Part shown: one piece after another, positions 42,842 through 53,378 of the stretch
Position numbering within the stretch: position 1 is the stretch's first letter
Layout: the number at the start of each line of letters is the position of its first letter
Origin: Gerris lacustris
Lineage: Eukaryota > Arthropoda > Insecta > Hemiptera > Gerridae
Assembly (NCBI GenBank): GCA_951217055.1
Contig: OX578276.1
Location: 10,060,580-10,124,579, forward strand
Direction: 5' to 3'
DNA length: 64,000 nucleotides
Program-made: the position numbers and the translations under genes
Notes under the pieces: generated by a model
The model's database searches: none
Told to the model about the DNA's origin: nothing
The model's input: the letters and a program-made list of their open reading frames with translations, nothing else

Positions 42842-43175
42842 AAATTTTTTGTTATAATAAATAAAAAATAGACTGCCAATTAGTATGGTACATAGCTTCC
42901 TCGCATCCTATTATGTACTTTATTGATATATTAACATTAACGTTATATTGTTTATTGTGTAAAGACTATTAAGTAATCTTAAACACTTCATAGCGGTGTT
43001 GCTGTTGGTTTTAATAAAAAATTGTATTTGAAAAAATTGTCTCATTGAATAGATGAAGTTTAATTTTTTCCCGACCTAAATTTCCAATTTAAAATTTGAA
43101 GTTCACGTTTACGCGAGCGTTGAGCGTGAACGCTTGAACGGATAACGTTGTCCAACGAACTCGTCCTGGGCATTG
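42842..43175. repeat. Partial copy of the 30000-32560 foldback family
   Basis: It matches 31690-32380, for example GACTGCCAATTAGTATGG and TTTACGCGAGCGTTGAGCG. The copy resumes at 44440-44530 after the palindromic insertion. Confidence 0.7.
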
Positions 43176-44439
43176 TAGTCCAGTCAAATGGTAGTTTGAA
43201 GTGGAAAGTTCTGGTTTAATTGATTTTAGTGGTTTATTTTATGTTTTTGGGGGTGCTGAACACGAATCTGAAGTTGTCCAACAAAATTTCCCCCCGCAAA
43301 TATGAGAAATCGTCAAAAATAATTTGTGTTTTGTTGTTTTCCGCTTATAACTTGTAAAGCAATCTATTCACGCAAAAAGTGGTCCAGTAGTAAAATATAG
43401 ATGAGAAAATAACCTTCAATTTATGTATAACATTTTTTTGTACGTCATATGGTTATTACGGAAATGGGAGTTAAAATATCGGGAAAATCGGTAATTTATG
43501 AAAAAATACCAGTTATGCGCCATGATTTAACGAGCCAATTTTCAAGGAAATCTGCATATTAATGGCTTATGATAATATACGAAAATTTTGGCTTAGAATT
43601 TGGATGGGTTTTAAAATTAATTTGGTTCACAGGGGTACGAGGTACAAAAGACAAAATAGTTTGTACCCTTCAAGATGCATGTCATTGGAAAGCTCTTTAA
43701 GAGTACATTAATTGTTGTTATGTACACTTTTGTCATATTTTTATATAAGAGGGGGTAAAATGGAAAAAAAACCCGCAATAATAGCATAAAAATATGTTTT
43801 TTTTCTATTTTACCCCTCTCTCATATGAGAGGGGGGGGGGGGGGGTCATATTTTCATATGAAAATATGACAAAATTGTACATAACAAAAATTAATGTACT
43901 CTTAAAGAGCTTTCCAATGACATGGATCTTGAAGGGTACATAGTATTTTGTCTTTTGTACCCCGTACCCCCTGTGTACCAAATAATTTTTAAAACCCATC
44001 CAAATTCTAAGCCAAAATTTTCGTATATTATCATAAGCCATTAATACGCAGATTTCCTTGAAAATTGGCTCGTTAAATCATGGTGCACAACTGGTCTTTT
44101 TTCATAAATTACCGATTTTCCCGATATTTTAACTCCCATTTCCGTGATAACCATATGACGTACAAAAAACTGTTACAGAGATAAATTGAAGGTTATTTTC
44201 TCATCTATATTTTACTACTGGACCACTTTTTGCGTGAATAGATTGCTTAGCAAGTTATAAGCGGAAGACAACAAAATAAAAATTGTTTTTGACGATTTCT
44301 CATATTTGCGGGGGGAAATTTTGTTGGACAACTTCAGATTCGTGTTCAGCACCCCCAAAAACATAAAATAAACCACTAAAATCAATTACACCAGAACTTT
44401 CCACTTCGAGCCCATTTTGTGCACCATTTGACTGGACTA
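43176..44439. mobile_element. 1.26-kb palindromic element, TAGTCCAG family
   Basis: Ends TAGTCCAGTCAAATGG and complement, with arms mirrored to a centre near 43810. TTG at 43173-43175 is repeated at 44440-44442. The uninterrupted relative at 32370 and the mirror at 30090 read through the site as one sequence (GCATTGGTAAAATG), so the duplication is 3 bp. It is closely related to 17331-18519. Confidence 0.9.
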
Positions 44440-45429
44440 TTGGTAAAATGAACATGTCTACCAAATTTCATCGAAATCGGTCGACATTTACTCTAGTTAT
44501 CGTCGCACGTTTCAGGATTCGCGGACAGAATTTTTAAAATCGGAGACATATAACTTTTTCATTCTCAAAAGTGAACACAATGGCTTCCGTTAAGCATTGG
44601 ACAGAATGGAAGAGATGTCCAACTTGTGCCCAGAGATTGGAATGGAAATTCATTATCATTACCCTCAACTTCCGTGCCCTCTACGTCATCTGATTCTGGA
44701 GCAATAGTATTAGCAACACCTACTTCCCACTCCAACTCAAAAATAACATCGCAAACAACCATTTCATCTTTCATACAGCCAAAGAAGATGGCAGAGTCGC
44801 AGAAAAAAAATGAAATAAGGCTCTATTGAAGCTTTTCACGGCGGATTTTCAACCATTCTCCATTGTAGAAGATGTAGGGTTTGTAGAGTTTGTGAAAGTT
44901 CTTAATCCCCTCTACACTCTTCTGTCGCGAAAAACTATATCTAACAGCTTGTTGCCTGCAGCCAACGAAGAATGTTTAGCTGCGACTCAATCAAATCTGC
45001 AGAGAGTAGACAGCGTTTGTCTAACGACTGATTGTCGGACATAAAAAAACATGGATGCATATATTTCAATAACTACCCATTTTATTGATTGCAATTTTAA
45101 ACTACAGACAGTGTTGTTGGAGTGTTCGCTCATAGATGTAGAGTACACGAGCAAAAATCTGGGAATCTATGTAAAGAAGGCAACTGACAAATACAAGTAA
45201 GTACACATAATACTCATTATTAATTTTTACCTTGATGAATAATTAAGGATTAAGGGGCGAGAGGGGTTTGTCGTTAAAATAGTTTCACAAAGGTCGACAA
45301 GTGGGAGGTAAATTTACTTAATATTAATATATATGCCTAGTATATTATGACGCTACCCTTAAACCCCTTTCCAATGTAAACATTCTACATATAATACATT
45401 CAAATTTAGTACAGCATAGAGAATTACCG

Positions 45430-45735
45430 ACCCATAAGCTTGTTGTCTACCATTTATAAAATAATTATAAAAATTATAACAAAAAGAATAGAAGGAAGAT
45501 TAGACCAAGATGTAAGCATATCTCAGACAGGAGGCAGAAACAAATTTTCCACCTTGGATAATATATTCGTGATAAGACAACTTATTAGCAGAGCTCACGA
45601 ATATAACTTCCCGCTTTTTCATATCTTTATTGACTTCAGAAAAGCTTTTGATTCTGTGTATAAAAGCCGTATTTTAAATACAATAAATAAATCAAGTTTG
45701 GAGTCTGAATATGAAAACATACTTGAATATATATA
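45430..45735 (+). pseudogene. LINE reverse transcriptase fragment (RTE-like), 5' part
   Basis: Frame LLSTIYKIIIKIITKRIEGR, then SISQTGGRNKFSTLDNI and FIDFRKAFDSV, which are RT motifs up to and including catalytic motif A. It stops at an insertion starting ACAGGGTGATCC at 45736. The same LINE seems to continue at 47500-47695, implying that the material between was inserted later. Confidence 0.8.
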
Positions 45736-46090
45736 CAGGGTGATCCAAAAGTTCGGCAACGGCTTAATATCTTCGGTTATAATTGAGATATTAAGTTCCC
45801 GTTTGCGGGTATCTTAATCATTTGTAAAAAACTACTTTTTTGGTGGGTTATCATTTTTTCCGCCATATTGGTTGCCGACATATTGGATTCAACTTTGAAA
45901 TTTTAAATTGGAACACCCATAAAGTGATACATTTTTGGAAAGCCCTTAAAAAAAGAAAACATTTGCCGCAAACCCAAGCTTTCTATCTACTCCCGTTCCA
46001 AAATGGCGGACACTCAAAGTTTAAAAAATTACTCTTTTTTGTTATTTTCAATAGTTTAAAAAGATATACAAAATCGGTCCAAGACAACTC
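45736..46090. repeat. Repeat fragment with ACAGGGTGATCC start
   Basis: It begins at a TATATA site with CAGGGTGATCCAAAAGTTCG, a common form of insect TIR element end. AAAATGGCGG and CCGCCATATTGG occur in opposite orientation, suggesting further foldback structure. No coding content. The other end was not identified. Confidence 0.4.
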
Positions 46091-46092
46091 AG

Positions 46093-46860
46093 ACTAACAT
46101 TCTCATACAATCTCGGTACAGAAAATTAATAGTTGTAATAATCTTATAAAAAAGGCCCTTTCCCTCACAGATAAATCTCATTGGAAGAAATTAAAATTCA
46201 AAGTTTTCAATAAATTAGAAGATAATTTCTACCCAATAGGTTTAATAAAAAAACTTTGGTATAAACACACCACTCCACATCCCACCCCTGACAATAATGA
46301 TAATTCCAACTTACCCCCCAATAACCCTCCCACCAAATTTGTCAGCATGCCGTACATTAAAGGTTTGTCTGACAAAGTACAAAAACTGATGAATAAATTC
46401 GACTGTCCAGAAATAAAATTTGGATATAAGCCACTTAATAAAACAGGTAGAATTTACCACAACTTGAAAGATAAAATACCTTTCGCAAATACAGTCGGCA
46501 CGATATATGAAATACCCTGTGGCTGTGGCCAATGTAATAAAAGTTATATCGGAGAAAGCAACCAACTTATTGAAAATCGTATCAAACAACACAAATATGA
46601 TGTATCCAAAGGCAACTCTAATACCGCCTTATCTTCACATGCATTGGCCACAAACCATCAGTTTAATTTTGATGACACCAAAATTATTGGTATAGAAAAC
46701 AAGTCTAATCGGAGATAAATGCTAGAAGCTCTAAATATTGCGATTAGATCCGAATCCACGGTGAACATAAAAACCGATTCAAGATCACTAAATAAATACT
46801 ATAGTGGCATTTACACTTGTTCAAATCATAATTCCCGCCACGGGACTTCATAATCACATT
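46093..46860 (+). pseudogene. Penelope-like element 3' part with GIY-YIG endonuclease
   Basis: The upstream part has SHWKKLKFKVFNKL and FVSMPYIKGLSDKVQKL, then GTIYEIPCGCGQCNKSYIGE with a following IENRIKQHKYD and a conserved His in ATNHQFNF. The G-x-I-Y...YIG pair, the Cys-x-Cys-x2-Cys cluster and the R...H spacing are those of the GIY-YIG nuclease that closes Penelope-like retroelements. A stop after NRR (46717) interrupts the tail, which goes on as LEALNIAIRSESTVNI. The reverse transcriptase is missing. Confidence 0.8.
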
Positions 46861-47499
46861 ATGATTATACCAGAGTATATTATATTATTTTTTTCAAATT
46901 GAATTACTTTTGTTTGCTTTTGTTGAGTATATCAATTAATTTAGCTTTTGTGTACTGTAATGGTTTTTGGTTTAGATAAAGTGATCTTATCTCTTAGTTA
47001 GAAAGAGATCTCATAATCTGTGATATGTAATCAGTGATAAGAGTTGTTGGCTTCTTCTAGTTACCATTGATTGTTAATTTATATAGATGTTAGTTTTTAA
47101 AATACGTGTGTTACTAGTCTCTTTTTATGTTATTATTATTTTTATGTTGAATCTCTAGTCTGTCCCGTTACGGACGTAGTGATGTTAAGTCAATTTAGAC
47201 AGGATGTTGTGGAGGAGATGATAGAATGTTGACGACGGAACATATTATTGTACCTTAATTAAATTTTTTGTATTACCACCTTAACGATCCTCACAACACC
47301 GATTTTTAGGTATGAGTTTACACTTGTAAGTTAGTTCTTGATGTATTGTTGGTAATGGAACGACTTTTTACAGCAAATAAACTATATTTCAGGCTTGAGA
47401 ATGGCAGGATTGCCGAAACGTTGCCGTAGATAATCCACGTTTTTTATTATTACCCTAAAAGGATCTTCACTACAACTCATATTAATAAAGGGTACCACT
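46861..47499. other. 3' non-coding part of the Penelope-like element
   Basis: AT-rich. It contains TTGAGAATGGCAGGATTGCC followed by GAAACG at 47396-47421, a structured motif of the kind that follows Penelope-like ORFs. Confidence 0.45.
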
Positions 47500-47695
47500 T
47501 TAGACTAAATCTTTATTAAAGTTCTAGAAGAGGCTTTTTAAAGAACTAAAGTGGGAAGGGATAGGAATTAAAATAAACTGCAGGTGGCTAAATAAGCTTA
47601 AATTCATGGATGACATTGTGTTGATAGCGAAAAGTAAAAACGAAGCAGAAGTAATGCTAAAAGAAATGATTCAAGTAACGAGTAAAATAGTATAT
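47500..47695 (+). pseudogene. LINE reverse transcriptase fragment, catalytic box part
   Basis: After one extra T the frame reads VLEEAF, KELKWEGIGIKIN and LKFMDDIVLIAKSKNEAEVM. FMDD occupies the place of the catalytic YADD box, followed by the usual IVLIA. It belongs to the same RTE-like type as 45430-45735 and probably to the same original copy. Truncated at both sides. Confidence 0.75.
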
Positions 47696-48495
47696 TAATT
47701 TATTTTATATTATAAGTGTAAACACAATGCTTCCGTTATCTTCGGTGAGCTCGGAAGCAATAAATAGTTAAGAAAAAAAAAAGTTTCATTTAAAAATATT
47801 TATATTATTATTATTTAGTTTTCAAGACGATAAATGTGTATTATTATTATTTCGTTATGTCTGAAGATGAATGTGTATTATTATTATTTTTTTGTTGTTA
47901 GCAACTCTAAACCAAGCAGGGTCCACGGCAAACGCCGATTTGTTATGTTTACTTGTACAAGCTGCCTATAGGTAAAGGATTTTTATATTTTCTGTTAAAA
48001 CACAAGTATTCCTTTCAATAAATGGATTATTTACATTCAAATTTAAATTATACCTAGTTTAGTTTTACCTATACCTAATTTAATTTTAATTTTTAGCATA
48101 TCAGAGAAAGTTTTGGTTGTAGTAACAGACAATGCTTCCAACATTAAAAATGCCGTTGCTCGAGAATTGCAGTGGAAGCATTTTGGGTGCTTTGCCCATA
48201 AAATCAATTTAGTAGTCCAAGACGCTCTCACTAAAAATGCAATATCTGGCGTGTTGGAAAAAATAAGATCCATTGTGGGGCACTTCAGGAGAAGTGCGTC
48301 CTCCACTGAAAAGCTGATGTCCTTCTAAAGAAACTTGGGTAGGTATTTATATTTATTATTTGTTTGCTTTAATTTCTTACTTTCTTATATACGTTGATTA
48401 TAAAAAGAGAAATTTTTTGATGATTTACTAATTAAAATGTTTATGGATTTATTCGTTTTGAGGTCCCTTGAGTCTAAAAAAGTGTTGTTTTTTTA

Positions 48496-48496
<1 letters not shown>

Positions 48497-48528
<32 letters not shown>
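48497..48528. repeat. (TAA)n microsatellite
   Basis: About ten uninterrupted ATA/TAA units. Confidence 0.95.
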
Positions 48529-48529
<1 letters not shown>

Positions 48530-48736
48530 TGTGCGTCCACGCGTCTGTGTAAACGTGGAGCCTAAACTACTGGACCGATTCTAATAAAAATTGGCATGCA
48601 TGTAGAGAAAAATCATAACCCGAGGAAAACAGAGAAATTAATTTTAGCTCCAACTTTAGGGGCACTGATCCCAAAAACTGAAAGAACGTGGAAAAATTCT
48701 CGAAAACGAATCCGACGATTTTGATTAAAATATTCT

Positions 48737-48955
48737 AGTCCAGGAGATAACATGCAAAAAAAAAGTGTCTGACTCACATCAAGCTAAAATTTTGTGTAAA
48801 AGTTATTTTCTTCTAATATTTTGGTGTCTTTTAAGAATATGTGGTATGACAGTTTTCATCGGGCAGTTTTTTCAAATTATTATTTAGATTTACTTGTAAA
48901 CAAAATTTTAGCTAGATGTTAGTCAGACATTTTTTTTCATGGTATCTCGTGGATT
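48737..48955. mobile_element. Short TAGTCCAGG-family element
   Basis: Left end TAGTCCAGGAGATAACATGC plus AAAAAAGTGTCTGACTCACATC. The right end (GATGTTAGTCAGACA...) is the degraded complement. TTTTAAGAATATGTGGT in the interior matches 41837-42274. Confidence 0.65.
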
Positions 48956-49022
48956 ATTCTCTATTCTAAAAAGTGGTCCATTTGAATATTAAATACGTAT
49001 CTATCTATATGCTATTTTCACG

Positions 49023-49053
<31 letters not shown>

Positions 49054-49069
49054 GAGTTCCTGAGAAGAT

Positions 49070-49140
49070 GAAGATAGGTTTAAACGCAGACGTTGAGATG
49101 CCGGGTTCGATTCCTCGGCTTAGTTATTTTTTTGGCAAAG
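49070..49140 (+). repeat. tRNA-like SINE fragment
   Basis: GCCGGGTTCGATTCCTCGGC contains a B-box/T-arm (GGTTCGATTCC) directly followed by a T-rich tail. A similar T-arm is at 40631. No complete tRNA fold is present. Confidence 0.4.
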
Positions 49141-49911
49141 TATAAATATTTATTAATAATTAAACTACGAAGAATCGAAACAACTAATAATTTAAATCAT
49201 CGGACCTCATAATTATGTACTCGTATATATGAAAGTTTAAGCCTTCATGCTGTTCAACAGTAAAATAGAGTGACTCTAAAGTCGGTTCACACGTGCTTGA
49301 GATAGTAGCCTTAGTAAAGTGAGGTTATTACGATTTTAGTTCTGAATAATCTTATTAGAGTAGGTAATAAGGTTCTATTAAGTATCTTAATAGAAGAGGT
49401 ATTCAATGTTAGGACAGACGTAGGGTGGGGGGTCTACTCGCCCGTCAGCGGTCGAGCTACTCTACCACCGCGCTTGTTTACTCGACCATATCCACTATCC
49501 TCGACCGTTTACTATCCGTATCGTTCACATTAGGCTAGTAGCTTGGTAGAGTGCTACTCGACCGTTTACTCGACCAATGTAAACTAGGCTTTAGTCTGAA
49601 TTGTCTGGGACAATTCAAATTATTATTTAAACAACTAATTCCTAAAACATTCATTTAAATACATTTTAATATATTATTTAAATATATTTTAGGAATGAAC
49701 CCTGTTAAAGTAAAGCAACAGGTCCTACAAGATGGAACTCTACCTATTACATGGTTGAGAGGCTGTGTGAGCTGAAGGATGCTGTGAAAGCAACTCTTGC
49801 CGTGGTGCTCAATAAAAACATCCCTGTGCTGACAGAAGAAGAGTGGACGATGGTCTCTCAGCTAGTGAGAATTTTAAAACCGTTTGAACGGGTCCCTAAA
49901 GAGATCAGTGG

Positions 49912-50083
49912 CAGTAGCGTAGCTAGGGCAATGCCCCCCCCCCCCCCCACAAGAACTTTTTGGGAGACCCTCGCCCAAACATACTCCTTGCGTTTAGAAC
50001 TGGGGGCCCCCGTCGTCGTTGATTTGGGGGCCCCCCTGACGGTGGGAGCCCTCCCGCAATGCGGACCCATAGTTACGCCACTG
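49912..50083. mobile_element. 172-bp hAT MITE inside the hAT pseudogene exon
   Basis: Ends CAGTAGCGTAGCTAGGG and ...AGTTACGCCACTG are imperfect inverted repeats of hAT type. ATCAGTGG at 49904-49911 is exactly repeated at 50084-50091. The host frame KEISGS / EKYCTGS continues across when the insert is removed. Confidence 0.9.
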
Positions 50084-50795
50084 ATCAGTGGAGAAAAATA
50101 TTGCACAGGAAGCTGTGTAATATTGTGGACCAGGGCGCTTTTCTCAACGTGCAGGAGCTTAAAAAATCAAAAAGCCATATTCCTCCCTGCGGTTGGCGAA
50201 GTCTTGGACGACTTAAGTAGGGCACTCCAAACAAGATTTGAACTTATAGAGACCAGTTACACAATTTCAACCAGCACTTTCCTGGACCCTAGATTTAAAG
50301 CGAACGTATTTGAAGACCAACAGGCGGGAGATAGGGCGAAGAAACAAGTCATTAGTTTTGTAAAGAAATTAGTTCATGAAACATTTAGTAGATAGTAGTG
50401 TTGACCACCCTAAACCTGCTGATCCCCCAGCCCTTTCATCTGGTAATGAAGACTCATATACCGATGAAATGGACCGATTTCTTAAAGAATATAATAAGAA
50501 AATGTCTTCCCAGGCTCCTCGTTGTAAGTACCTACTTTTTTATTATATCTCACAAATAAATTCATTCCAACTTGAAATATAAAATATTTAAGTTTATTTT
50601 TGTTTGGTTTTTGGTAATTCCACAGCTACGACTATAGCCGAAGTCCAGCGGTACATGAATCACGTGCCTCTAATCCAAACCGGTGATCCATTGACGTGGT
50701 GGAATAAATACCGGCACATGTACCCATTTTTGAGCAAATTAGTGCTGCGAAAATTTAGTGTGTTAGCCACCTCAGTTCCCTAAAGGATTAGTGGT

Positions 50796-51233
50796 AAGTG
50801 AGCGCCGAACACGGCTCAGCACAAGCCACGTCGAAAGGCTATTATTTTTAAATGTAAATTAAAACATTTTTTTTAGGCATTTTAAACAAAGTTATATAAT
50901 ATATATTTATGTATTTAGTATTGCAAAAAAGTGTGATTTCCAAATTTCAATTGGTTCCTGATTGTGCTCTGATTGTAAGCATTTAAAATTGTATTTTGTA
51001 TTAAGATATAATACTAATAGTATAGTTAATTTAAGTATTTTTTTCTTCTTTCCTCTTGGTGGTGAACCCTTTTTTTAAATGAATTTAGCTTAGATTTTTT
51101 TTAAATGAATTAATGTTAGTCTCTCCCTGGGAGTTATACAGGGAGGATTCATTTTAGTATGTTTCATAATTGTTTTTTTTCATGACAAAGTTTTTAAACT
51201 GCTAAAGATTATGTCCTAGGAAATATTACCAGG

Positions 51234-51235
<2 letters not shown>
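50796..51235. other. No gene seen
   Basis: AT-rich 3' flank of the hAT pseudogene. Two TTTTTTAAATGAAT direct repeats lie at about 51070 and 51097. Confidence 0.4.

Positions 51236-51304
<69 letters not shown>
51236..51304. repeat. (TA)n microsatellite
   Basis: More than 30 consecutive TA dinucleotides at the left border of a foldback element. Confidence 0.97.
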
Positions 51305-51307
<3 letters not shown>

Positions 51308-52500
51308 TACGTTATAAACACATTTATTGAAAAAAACTAATGTAAATATGAGAAAAAATTACTTTTTATTTAATATCTCCTCTTTTGAACGGTATAATCA
51401 TTTGACTCGACTTAATCTTAATAACTTTCAAAGTAAATGTGTGATGAAATAACTATTGTTGACTATTTTTAGTAGCCTGGAGTATGACCAATAATAGGGG
51501 AGGGGGGGGGGGGGGGGGGGGGCACCTCTCTCTCTTGTAAATAAGTATGCAAAATTAAAAATTAAGGCTGAAAACTGTTTTTTTTTTTTACTTTAAATCA
51601 AGTTATAATTATCATTAACTACGGGAGACATAGAGAGAAAAATAGACCCCAGCATCGGGACTTGAACCATGGGCCTCCTTTTTATTATTGTATAAAAGAA
51701 AAAACAAACATTTTAGCGGAAAATTTAAATAAGGATTAACAAAAGGTAATAATAAGAAACAACATTAACAATAACAACAACATTTAAATTCTAACTACTT
51801 TACGATTATGATTAAGTCGAGTCGAATGATTATACCGTTCAAATTAAAGAAAAATTAATTTTTTCTCACATTTACATTCGATTTTTTCAAAAAATGTGCT
51901 TATAGCATAAAAAAATTTCTATTTAACATACGATATAATAATTTGACTCGACTTAATCATAATCACTAATCACTTAGAAAGTAAATAGGTATTTCAAAGT
52001 AGTTAGTATTTAAATGTTGTTATTGTTAATGTTCTTTCTTATTATTACCTTTTGCTAATCCTTATTTAAATTTTCCGGTAAAATGTTTGTTTTTTCTTTA
52101 ATAAAATAAAATTGTTAAAAATGTAGTTATTATTTTTATTGTTATGTATATTTAAAAAATTTAAAATTCTGCTCCTCCAAACTCTTTAAATCATTATTAA
52201 ACAAAAAAAATAAAAATAAAAAGCAGTTTTTTGAGCTTTAATTTTAGGTTACATGATTTGTATACTTATTTACAAGAGGGAGAGGTGCCCCCCCCCCCCC
52301 CCCCCACTATTATTGGTCATACTCCAGGCTACTAAAAATAGTCAACAATAGTTATTTCATCACACATTTACTTTGAAAGTTATTAAGATTAAGTCGAGTC
52401 AAATGATTATACCGTTCAAAAGAGGAGATATTAAATAAAAAGTAATTTTTTCTCATATTTACATTAGTTTTTTTCAATAAATGTGTTTATAACGTAAAAA
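51305..52500. mobile_element. 1.2-kb nested foldback element
   Basis: TTTTTACGTTATAAACACAT at 51305 is mirrored at 52500, and the arms stay nearly identical for about 220 bp, up to a G run (51500) and a matching C run (52290). Inside, a second inverted pair (TTTAAATAAGGATTAACAAA near 51730 against its mirror near 52060) forms an inner palindrome. No ORF was recognised. Confidence 0.85.
51610..51680 (-). repeat. SINE tail relic within the foldback arm
   Basis: On the minus strand ATGGTTCAAGTCCCGATGCT contains a B-box-like GGTTCAAGTCC, followed by CTATTTTTCTCTCTATGTCT. This is the same 3' tail as the SINE pair at 25981-26353. Confidence 0.55.
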
Positions 52501-53199
52501 ATTTCCTATTTAACATACAATAATATGGGTATCCATGAAAAGGTTATTAAATAAAGAAGTTTTTCCATTGCCTGGACAATTCAAGATCTAACTAGTTTAA
52601 GCACTATGGGCCGTCAAAATTTTCTTTATTTTTTTGATTTTTTAAAAAAATACATTTTGAGCTAAATTTGAACTAGAAGGAATAAAAATAAATGAAAATT
52701 GATAATAACATTTCCTTTAGCAAATGTTTGTAGGTTTCCAACTATACCTAAAATAATGAGCTATCCCGCTTAGTTCTCGAGATACAGTTGTTTAAGTGTA
52801 AAAAAATAAGCTTAGCTCAAAATTTTTAAAAATGGCGCTAGTCAGAAAACGAAGCCCGATAGGACATAGGTTAATATAACATTTTTGACTCCTTTTAGGG
52901 TCCCCTATATGCCCCTTCTTTTTGGCAGACATAAGTTGGGACACCCTGTATATATATATATATATATCATTATAATTGTTTTTAGTTTGTTTACTGTGTT
53001 ACATTATTTATATTTCAATTACAAAAAAAACTGCGTTACATCAAGAAATTTTTTTTCACCATTGTATTAATAAAAAACGAAAAAGTATCCATAAATATAT
53101 GTTTTGAATTTTTAATGTTTTAGCCTGAGGAAGCCCTTAGTTAGGGCGAAATATAGCTGTTTTTTTTTTTAAGAAAAGGAGGAGTTTATTTATAACCCT
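52501..53199. other. No gene; TIR fragment and structured motif
   Basis: GGGACACCCTGTATATATAT near 52940 is the end of a CAGGGTG-type insect element whose other end was not found. At 53123-53156 CCTGAGGAAGCCC / TAGTT / AGGGCGAAAT forms a 5-bp stem next to a GAAA. Confidence 0.4.
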
Positions 53200-53204
53200 A
53201 ACCA

Positions 53205-53364
53205 TGTCGTGATCTCCATAGAGATCGCGTATTTTTATTTTTTTTTATGTTAATTTAAAAATATAAATAAAGGTGGAGTCTTGAATTGACACTTAAAAGA
53301 AATTGTTTTATAGTTTTATTAATATATTAAAAATAGTATAATATCGAAACTTAAGTTCAAGACA
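53205..53364 (+). repeat. BEL/Pao 5' LTR
   Basis: TGTCGTGATC...CAAGACA. It contains GATCTC-CATA-GAGATC near its start and an AATAAA-like signal (ATAAATAAAGG). Matches 55987-56145. Confidence 0.92.
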
Positions 53365-53378
53365 AGCAGAGGTGAAGA

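Larger units (their letters stand above)
44580..50795 (+). pseudogene. hAT (ZBED-type) transposase, four exons, interrupted
   Basis: Exon A (about 44580-45197) has a Ser/Thr-rich linker, LFTADFQPFSIVEDVGFVEF and SLLPAANEECL, ending at a GTAAGT donor. Exon B (48097-48340) reads SEKVLVVVTDNASNIKNAV, then HFGCFAHKINLVVQDAL, part of the hAT RNase H core. Exon C (49693-50520) has YMVERLCELKDAV, FLPAVGEVLDDL, STFLDPRFKANVF. Exon D (50625-50795) ends with DPLTWWNKYRHMYPFLSKL and LATSVP, the C-terminal dimerisation region. Splice signals remain at each junction. Breaks: a shift near 44815, a CAA-to-TAA change at 48327, a 1-base deletion near 49727, a hAT MITE in exon C, and a stop after TSVP. LINE and Penelope-like inserts fill the first intron. 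Confidence 0.85.
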
